64,000 nucleotides of DNA from Actinobacillus capsulatus DSM 19761 (lineage in GTDB: Bacteria > Pseudomonadota > Gammaproteobacteria > Enterobacterales > Pasteurellaceae): the NCBI RefSeq assembly GCF_000374285.1, contig NZ_KB893933.1, forward strand, positions 90,409 to 154,408, in the 5' to 3' direction. The notes beneath the pieces are model-generated. The model had not been told where the DNA came from. It searched no databases and saw only the letters and a program-made list of their open reading frames with translations. Below, piece after piece: positions 58,486 to 64,000 of this stretch (its first letter is position 1; each line of letters starts with the position of its first letter). The translations under genes and the position numbers were made by a program.

Positions 58486-59568
58486 TTATTTAGTTAGCAT
58501 ACCTTGATGCATCTGGAACAACCTATCTTGCTCGCTTTCTTGCCATTGCATTTGATTTAGCTGATCTTTAGTAATCGCCGTGACAAATACTTGTGAACCG
58601 CTTTCTCGTAAACGATGCGCCAACAGTTCTCGTTTAGTCGGATCCAATTCGGAAGCGAAATCATCAATCAGGAATAAACACTGACGATCTTTTTGCGCCA
58701 CCAAATATTCCCCCTGAGCCAAACGTAACGCACACATAAGTAATTTAAGCTGCCCGCGAGAAAGCACATCTTCCACCGGTAAACCGTTCGCCCGAAAACG
58801 AAAATCCGCTTTTTGCGGACCAATCATGGTATAGCCCATCGCTTTATCTCGCTCAAAACCTTGAGCAAGAATCTCAGCATAATCGGCACCTTTCTCCCAG
58901 CCTTGATGGAAACTCACGCCTATTTCCAATTCAGGTAAAAAAAACTGACATGTTTTCTCAATTTCCAGTCGTAATGCTTCCGCATAGTTCGCACGCATTT
59001 GGCTAACAATCTTCGCTAATTTCGTCAACTCAATGTCCCACGGCTTTAATTCGGTATAGCTACGTACCTGATGCAATGCGGCATTCCGTTGCTTGAGTAA
59101 ACGTTTTAAATTCGCCCAACAGCTATAAAATTCGGTATATTGGTGGAATAGCCCCCAGTCTAAAAATGCTCGGCGGAAAGTTGGCCCGCCGTTTAATAAC
59201 GTCAGCCCTTCTGGCGTAATCACCTGCATCGGCAATAGATGTGCCAAATCAGAAATTTTATTACCATCCTCACCGTTAATTTTTAGCAGCGTATCGCCCG
59301 AACGTTTTTTTTGGATCCCGACCGACCATTGATGTTGCCCTTCATCAATACGACCGTGCAACACAAAATCTTCTGCTTGGTAGTGAATAATTCGATTACT
59401 GATATGACTTTTAAATGACCGACCGTGCCCTAAGTAAAAAATCGCTTCCAGCAAACTGGTTTTACCGCTACCGTTACACCCTACGATAAAATTAAAATTT
59501 GGACTCAGTTCAAGATCAAGAGATTGGAGATTACGGAAATTATTGATAATTAATCTAGATAGGGGCAT
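58486..59568 (-). CDS. recF: DNA repair protein RecF
   Basis: RecF binds gapped DNA and, with RecO and RecR, loads RecA. The SMC-like ATPase has Walker A GCNGSGKTSLLEAI near residues 30-40, the LSRGQLKLLMCALRLAQ signature and LIDDFASELD Walker B. At 360 residues it is normal. It is the last gene of dnaA-dnaN-recF; gyrB, which follows in E. coli, is absent here. Confidence 0.96.
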   Translation of the reverse strand: MPLSRLIINNFRNLQSLDLELSPNFNFIVGCNGSGKTSLLEAIFYLGHGRSFKSHISNRIIHYQAEDFVLHGRIDEGQHQWSVGIQKKRSGDTLLKINGEDGNKISDLAHLLPMQVITPEGLTLLNGGPTFRRAFLDWGLFHQYTEFYSCWANLKRLLKQRNAALHQVRSYTELKPWDIELTKLAKIVSQMRANYAEALRLEIEKTCQFFLPELEIGVSFHQGWEKGADYAEILAQGFERDKAMGYTMIGPQKADFRFRANGLPVEDVLSRGQLKLLMCALRLAQGEYLVAQKDRQCLFLIDDFASELDPTKRELLAHRLRESGSQVFVTAITKDQLNQMQWQESEQDRLFQMHQGMLTK

Positions 59569-59626
59569 AAAATAACCACGGAAAACACGGAGCTACACAG
59601 AAATAATCGTAGCTCCGCAAATAGAA

Positions 59627-60730
59627 TTACAGACGCATTGGCATAATAACGTATTCGGCAGTACTGTTATCACAATCTTCAATTAAGCAGCTTGAACTTG
59701 CATCCACCAAATTGAAACGCACACGCTCACATTTTAAGGTGTTCAGCACGTCTAACAAATAACTCACGTTAAAGCCGACTTCCATTTCCGGGCTTTGATA
59801 CGCCACGTCAATGATTTCTTCCGCTTCTTCTTGTTCTGGGTTATTGGCGGTAATTTTCAGTAAGTTTTCACTTAACGCTAAACGCACGCCACGGAATTTT
59901 TCATTCGATAAAATTGCCGCACGCATTAATGCACGTTTTAATACTTCAGTTTCCGCTTCTAGAATGCGATCTGCATTGCGTGGTAATACACGGCGATAGT
60001 CAGGGAAACGCCCGTCAATCAGTTTAGAAGTAAACACCACACCGTTCATTGACACACGTAAATTACTGGTACCTATTTCTAAACGTACCGTTTCATCACT
60101 CACGGCAACAAGGCGAGATAATTCTAATACTGCTTTGCGAGGCACAATTACCGAATGAGTTAATAACTCTTGATTTAACGCCATGGTACAAACCGCCAGA
60201 CGATGTCCGTCCGTTGCCACTGTACGTAATAAATTGCCTTCGGTTTCGAACTTCATACCGTTTAAGAAATAACGAGCATCTTGGTTCGCCATTGAGAATT
60301 GCGTCGCATCAATCAAACGAGCAAGGGTAGATTGTTCAATCGAAAAATCCACTTCCGGCTTCCAATCCATTAAATTCGGATAATCGCTTGCCGGTAATGT
60401 GGCTAAATTGAATTTACTGCGGGCCGCTCTAACTAAGGCACGATCTTCTTCGAATTGTACCGAAATGCTGCTATCTTCCGGCAAACTACGGCAAATATCG
60501 AGGAATTTCTTGGCAGGAATAGTAAATTTTCCGCCAAAATCAACCGCTTGTTCAAGGGTTGCCACCGTGGTTAATTCCACTTCTAAATCCGTTCCGGTTA
60601 ATGATAAACGGTCACCTTCTATTTCAAGCAGAATATTATTAATCACAGGCAGAGTCGGGCGATTGCTTAATACGCCACAGACCTGTTGTAAAGGCTTAAG
60701 TAACTGTTCTCTGGTTATCGTAAATTGCAT
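59627..60730 (-). CDS. dnaN: DNA polymerase III beta clamp
   Basis: DnaN is the sliding clamp that holds the replicative polymerase on DNA. The 367-residue protein has three repeated clamp domains, beginning MQFTITREQLLKPLQQV and ending with the conserved EYVIMPMRL tail. It lies 16 bases after dnaA and 58 bases before recF on the minus strand, as a transcription unit. Confidence 0.97.
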   Translation of the reverse strand: MQFTITREQLLKPLQQVCGVLSNRPTLPVINNILLEIEGDRLSLTGTDLEVELTTVATLEQAVDFGGKFTIPAKKFLDICRSLPEDSSISVQFEEDRALVRAARSKFNLATLPASDYPNLMDWKPEVDFSIEQSTLARLIDATQFSMANQDARYFLNGMKFETEGNLLRTVATDGHRLAVCTMALNQELLTHSVIVPRKAVLELSRLVAVSDETVRLEIGTSNLRVSMNGVVFTSKLIDGRFPDYRRVLPRNADRILEAETEVLKRALMRAAILSNEKFRGVRLALSENLLKITANNPEQEEAEEIIDVAYQSPEMEVGFNVSYLLDVLNTLKCERVRFNLVDASSSCLIEDCDNSTAEYVIMPMRL

Positions 60731-60746
60731 AATAATCCCTTATCGC

Positions 60747-62129
60747 CTATGACGATAATTTTCTGGTTAAGTTGGTATAATCTTCTTGAATACCGCTATC
60801 AGTATCACGTAATTCATTAATCGTTTTACAAGCGTGCATCACGGTAGTGTGATCACGTCCGCCAAATTCTCGACCGATTTCCGGTAAGCTGTGATTGGTT
60901 AATTCTTTTGCCAATGCCATTGCCATTTGACGAGGACGAGCAACCGAACGGGTACGGCTCTTTGACTTTAAGTCAGACATTTTAATATTGTAATATTCGG
61001 CAACCGTTTTTTGAATATTTTCAATTGTAATTAAGTGATCGTAAGAAGCGATCAGATCTTTTAAAGCTTCACGCACCGCATCAATCGTTATTTGACGCTT
61101 AGTAAAATTACGCCACGCAATCACTCGGTTTAATGCACCTTCTAACTCACGTACATTAGTACGTAATTTCTGCCCGATGAAAAATGCCACCTCTTCCGGC
61201 AGCTCTACCCTACGTTCTTCCGCTTTTTTCATCAGAATCGCCACTCGGGTTTCCAATTCAGGCGGTTCAATTGCGGTACTTACCCCCCAGCTGAGTCGAG
61301 ATTTAATTCGTTCTTCGATATTCTCAATATTTTTCGGGAAGTTATCCGAAGCTAAAATAATCTGTTTATTACGCTCGAATAATGAATTAAATGTGTGGAA
61401 AAACTCTTCTTGTGAGGCTTCTTTATTAGCAAAAAATTGAATATCATCAATCATCAGCACATCAAGCGAACGATAGAATTTCTTAAAATTCTCAATCGTA
61501 TTGCCCTTCAATGCTTTGACCATATCTTGCACAAAACGCTCGGAGTGAATATAGACCACTCTCGCTTGTGGGTTACGTTTTAGGATTTCATTACCTACCG
61601 CATGTAATAAGTGCGTTTTACCCAAACCGGTACCACCATAAAGCGAGAACGGATTACAGTGACTTTCACCCGGATTATCCGCCACTTGTTGAGCAACGGC
61701 TTTAGCTAATTGGTTGGATTTACCTTGTACGAAATTTTCAAACGTCAGCGATTCGTTTAAACCAGTTCTAAAATTCTTCACAACTTCTTGTGTTTCTTCT
61801 TTTAAATCGGTGCTTGTCGTACTGGCTAAAGTCGGTTTATGTTCCGCCGGTTTAATACCGACCCGAATTGAAACCGCTAAATTATCATTTTTGGATAAAA
61901 AACGAGCAAGATCGACGATTTCCACCAAAAATTTATCTTTTACCCAATTTTCCACAAATTGGTTTTGAGCATAAAGAGTGAGTTCCCCGTTTGCAAAACT
62001 TGCCTGCAAAGGGCGTAACCAAGTGCTGTAATCAGTCGGCGATACTTTCGTTTGTAAGTGATTAAGACAATCAGACCAAAGGGAAGACACGATTTGCTCC
62101 AAGGAATTAAAGTTAAAATGAATTGTCAA
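60747..62129 (-). CDS. dnaA: Chromosomal replication initiator DnaA
   Basis: DnaA binds DnaA boxes at oriC and opens the duplex. The 460-residue protein has the N-terminal helicase-loading domain (about 1-90), a linker, the AAA+ domain with [13 protein letters not shown] and the LMIDDIQF Walker B, and the C-terminal DNA-binding domain with [15 protein letters not shown]. It is divergent from prfA. Only weak TTATNCACA-like matches are visible in the 134-bp gap, so no origin is called there. Confidence 0.97.
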   Translation of the reverse strand: MTIHFNFNSLEQIVSSLWSDCLNHLQTKVSPTDYSTWLRPLQASFANGELTLYAQNQFVENWVKDKFLVEIVDLARFLSKNDNLAVSIRVGIKPAEHKPTLASTTSTDLKEETQEVVKNFRTGLNESLTFENFVQGKSNQLAKAVAQQVADNPGESHCNPFSLYGGTGLGKTHLLHAVGNEILKRNPQARVVYIHSERFVQDMVKALKGNTIENFKKFYRSLDVLMIDDIQFFANKEASQEEFFHTFNSLFERNKQIILASDNFPKNIENIEERIKSRLSWGVSTAIEPPELETRVAILMKKAEERRVELPEEVAFFIGQKLRTNVRELEGALNRVIAWRNFTKRQITIDAVREALKDLIASYDHLITIENIQKTVAEYYNIKMSDLKSKSRTRSVARPRQMAMALAKELTNHSLPEIGREFGGRDHTTVMHACKTINELRDTDSGIQEDYTNLTRKLSS

Positions 62130-62263
62130 TAATACCTTAAAATCCTGTGGAAATCTTGTAAATTTTCAAGAAAAAATCACTCTAGATTTTTATACAAGCA
62201 ATTTGTCCAAAATTCCGCTATAATTTTTTCTATATTCTGTCCATCATTTATTAAACAAAAGCA

Positions 62264-63346
62264 ATGAAAGAATCTATTATCAACAAATTAGAAAGCCTGA
62301 GCGAACGCCATGAGGAATTACAAGCCTTATTAGGCGATCCTTCCGTGATTAACGATCAAGACAAATTCCGTGCTTATTCAAAAGAATATTCACAACTTGA
62401 AGAAGTGGTAACCACCTTCAATCGTTGGAAAAAATTAAACAACGATATTGAAGAAGCGCAGATCTTACTTGACGATCCGGATATGAAAGATATGGCGGCG
62501 GAAGAAATTGCGGAAAATAAAGCCGAGATCGAAAATCTGGAGCAACACTTACAAATTCTATTACTGCCGAAAGATCCAAATGACGAATACAACGCATTCT
62601 TAGAGATTCGCGCCGGTACCGGTGGTGATGAAGCGGGTATTTTCGCCGGCGATTTATACCGTATGTACAGCCGTTATTGCGAAAGCAAACGCTGGAGAAT
62701 CGAAGAAATGTCTGCCAACGAAAGCGAACAAGGCGGATATAAAGAAATTATCGTTAAAATTAGCGGTGAAGGCGTATACGGTCAGCTTAAATTTGAATCG
62801 GGCGGTCACCGTGTACAACGTGTGCCGAAAACTGAATCGCAAGGTCGTATTCACACCTCTGCGTGTACCGTTGCGGTAATGCCGGAATTACCGGAATCCG
62901 AAATGCCGGAAATTAACCCAGCTGATTTACGTATCGATACTTATCGCTCATCAGGTGCCGGCGGTCAGCACGTTAATACCACCGACTCTGCGGTACGTAT
63001 TACCCATATTCCGACCGGTATCGTAGTAGAGTGCCAAGACGAACGTTCACAACACAAAAACAAAGCGAAAGCACTTGCGGTATTAGCTTCTCGTATCGTT
63101 CAGGTTGAACAAGAACGCCAAGCGGCGGAACAAGCGGATACTCGCCGTAACTTACTTGGTTCGGGCGACCGTTCGGATAAGATTCGTACCTACAACTACC
63201 CACAAGGTCGTGTTACCGATCACCGTATCAATCTCACCGTTTATCGTTTAGATGAAGTGATGAATGGTAAAATTGACGAATTAATTCAGCCGATTATTAC
63301 CGAATACCAAGCGGATCAGTTAGCTGCGCTTTCTGATAACGCTTAA
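62264..63346 (+). CDS. prfA: Peptide chain release factor 1
   Basis: RF1 terminates translation at UAA and UAG. The GGQ loop ([12 protein letters not shown], about residue 233) that triggers peptide release is intact, and the domain 2 anticodon-like region is present (about 185-200). The length of 360 is standard. In many bacteria prmC follows to methylate the GGQ glutamine; here a lipoprotein gene follows after a terminator, so prmC must be elsewhere. Confidence 0.97.
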   Translation: MKESIINKLESLSERHEELQALLGDPSVINDQDKFRAYSKEYSQLEEVVTTFNRWKKLNNDIEEAQILLDDPDMKDMAAEEIAENKAEIENLEQHLQILLLPKDPNDEYNAFLEIRAGTGGDEAGIFAGDLYRMYSRYCESKRWRIEEMSANESEQGGYKEIIVKISGEGVYGQLKFESGGHRVQRVPKTESQGRIHTSACTVAVMPELPESEMPEINPADLRIDTYRSSGAGGQHVNTTDSAVRITHIPTGIVVECQDERSQHKNKAKALAVLASRIVQVEQERQAAEQADTRRNLLGSGDRSDKIRTYNYPQGRVTDHRINLTVYRLDEVMNGKIDELIQPIITEYQADQLAALSDNA

Positions 63347-63350
63347 TTTG

Positions 63351-63384
63351 GATAGAAGGTGGGGCTAACCACCTTCTATCTTTT
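63351..63384 (+). terminator. Terminator of prfA
   Basis: GATAGAAGGTGG-GGCTAA-CCACCTTCTATC, followed by TTTT, is a twelve-bp perfect stem. Confidence 0.9.
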
Positions 63385-63408
63385 ACTCTTACTTTCTGGA
63401 AAGCAATT

Positions 63409-63939
63409 ATGAATAAAATTTTCTTAGTAACTGCGGTTGCACTCTTAAGCGCCTGTACCACTTACACAACCAATAATGCGCCATCAGCGAGCCGTGAAGC
63501 GACAACTCAAAGCTTTATCGGTAAATGGGAATGCCGTATGGACGGCGGCAGTATTGCGACAAGTAATAAAGTGAAGCTTAGCCAAGACGGTAAAGCGACC
63601 TATTTAGGCAAAATGGTGTTACCGAACGATAATCCGATTTTCAGCTATGATATTAACCGTAACGGTACTTGGAGCTATGCTAACCACACCCTGATGTATA
63701 AATTTACTCAAGGTAGCGTAACCCGCGCACATACAGATGAAATTCAGCAAGCATTGAAAATGGATCAAGAGTTAAACAGCTCTGAACAACAATACTACAA
63801 TGCACTGAGTAAGCAGATGACGAAAAAGAGCAACCCGATTAATTTAGCGGTAAGTAACTTTGCTCAGAATTCGTTTACTATTCAACAAAAAGTCGGAAAC
63901 ACCGCGCGTACAGGTCACTGTGTCCGCCCGACAAACTAA
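63409..63939 (+). CDS. Lipoprotein of unknown function
   Basis: The 176-residue protein has a lipoprotein signal (MNKIFLVTAVALLSAC, Cys16). The mature part reads IGKWECRMDGGSIATSNKVK followed by a beta-rich NGTWSYANHTLMYKF, and ends GHCVRPTN, so a Cys pair near the start and end of the domain could form a disulfide. A GKWECxxDxxx-G-TW pattern suggests a lipocalin-like beta fold of the kind in small secreted lipoproteins. I recognise no named family. Confidence 0.7.
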   Translation: MNKIFLVTAVALLSACTTYTTNNAPSASREATTQSFIGKWECRMDGGSIATSNKVKLSQDGKATYLGKMVLPNDNPIFSYDINRNGTWSYANHTLMYKFTQGSVTRAHTDEIQQALKMDQELNSSEQQYYNALSKQMTKKSNPINLAVSNFAQNSFTIQQKVGNTARTGHCVRPTN

Positions 63940-63947
63940 ACTCATCA

Positions 63948-63980
63948 TTGACAGGGGCAGAAGGCTCTCTGCCCTATAAT
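63948..63980 (+). promoter_or_regulatory. Consensus promoter with long, dyad-containing spacer
   Basis: A perfect -35 TTGACA (63948-63953) and a perfect -10 TATAAT (63975-63980) are 21 bp apart. The spacer ends with the inverted repeat GGGCAGA-AGGCTC-TCTGCCC (63955-63974). Long-spacer promoters with a dyad in the spacer are typical of MerR-type control; as an alternative the hairpin may terminate the lipoprotein transcript. The gene served lies beyond the window. Confidence 0.5.
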
Positions 63981-64000
63981 AATCTGATAAAAGGTTCTAA

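Noticed and set aside
62130-62263. Possible origin of replication between dnaA and prfA
   Set aside because: The gap is only 134 bp and has only 7-of-9 matches to the DnaA box. Pasteurellaceae origins are not required to lie beside dnaA, and no AT-rich repeat cluster is visible.

Overview
The window is chromosomal DNA of a Pasteurellaceae bacterium, most likely a member of the Actinobacillus pleuropneumoniae/suis/equuli group. The evidence is the many copies of the Apl-type DNA uptake signal (core ACAAGCGGTC rather than the Haemophilus-type AAGTGCGGT), the AT-rich codon use, the SodC with a His-rich N-terminus beside asd, and the gene orders recF-dnaN-dnaA, mlaFEDCB-ibaG-murA, argR/mdh and cysZ/zipA-ligA. 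The species name is inference.

Layout. 1-2.2 kb: tRNA-Val, gltX and tRNA-Ala, then a decayed tRNA-linked integrase start with a perfect inverted repeat. 2.2-2.7 kb: a yefM-yoeB toxin-antitoxin pair with a palindromic operator. 2.9-10.2 kb: ycaR, lpxK, clpXP, a SufE-family gene, a lone family-2 glycosyltransferase, two tRNA-Asp genes, dnaQ and ettA. 10.3-11.3 kb: a rhodanese-fold exported protein without its catalytic cysteine and a secreted Met/Lys/Asp/His repeat protein. 11.3-16.2 kb: murA, ibaG and the Mla lipid-transport operon. 16.4-25.2 kb: a DegP/DegQ protease behind a sigma-E-like promoter, yfcH, argR, mdh, a small lipoprotein, adk, a TonB-dependent receptor with a Fur box, and ampG.

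25.3-36.6 kb holds galE and, divergent from it, an eight-gene Wzx/Wzy-type polysaccharide operon: pyruvyl transferase, flippase, glycosyltransferase, EpsG-like polymerase, GT4 glycosyltransferase, WbaP-like initiating transferase, Wza and a Wzc-like co-polymerase. The Wzc homologue has Asn in place of the Walker A lysine, lacks the C-terminal tyrosine cluster, and has no wzb phosphatase beside it. This is the most distinctive system in the window.

36.7-51.0 kb is mostly housekeeping: ligA, zipA, cysZ, a lipoprotein, gnd, a small AT-rich orphan gene, an amino-acid racemase, an aromatic-acid-type MFS transporter, pgl, zwf, cysQ, nudE, hslR and hslO. With gnd, pgl and zwf all present, the oxidative pentose phosphate branch is complete. 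51.2-52.8 kb is a class 3 lipase with thrombospondin-type calcium motifs and no signal peptide. 52.9-64 kb: sohB, lpxB, a porin, asd, sodC, recF-dnaN-dnaA, prfA and a lipoprotein, ending in a consensus promoter whose long spacer contains an inverted repeat.

Uptake signals are often arranged as inverted pairs between genes, and in several places these seem to serve as transcription terminators. No CRISPR array, complete insertion sequence, rRNA gene or convincing origin of replication was seen.
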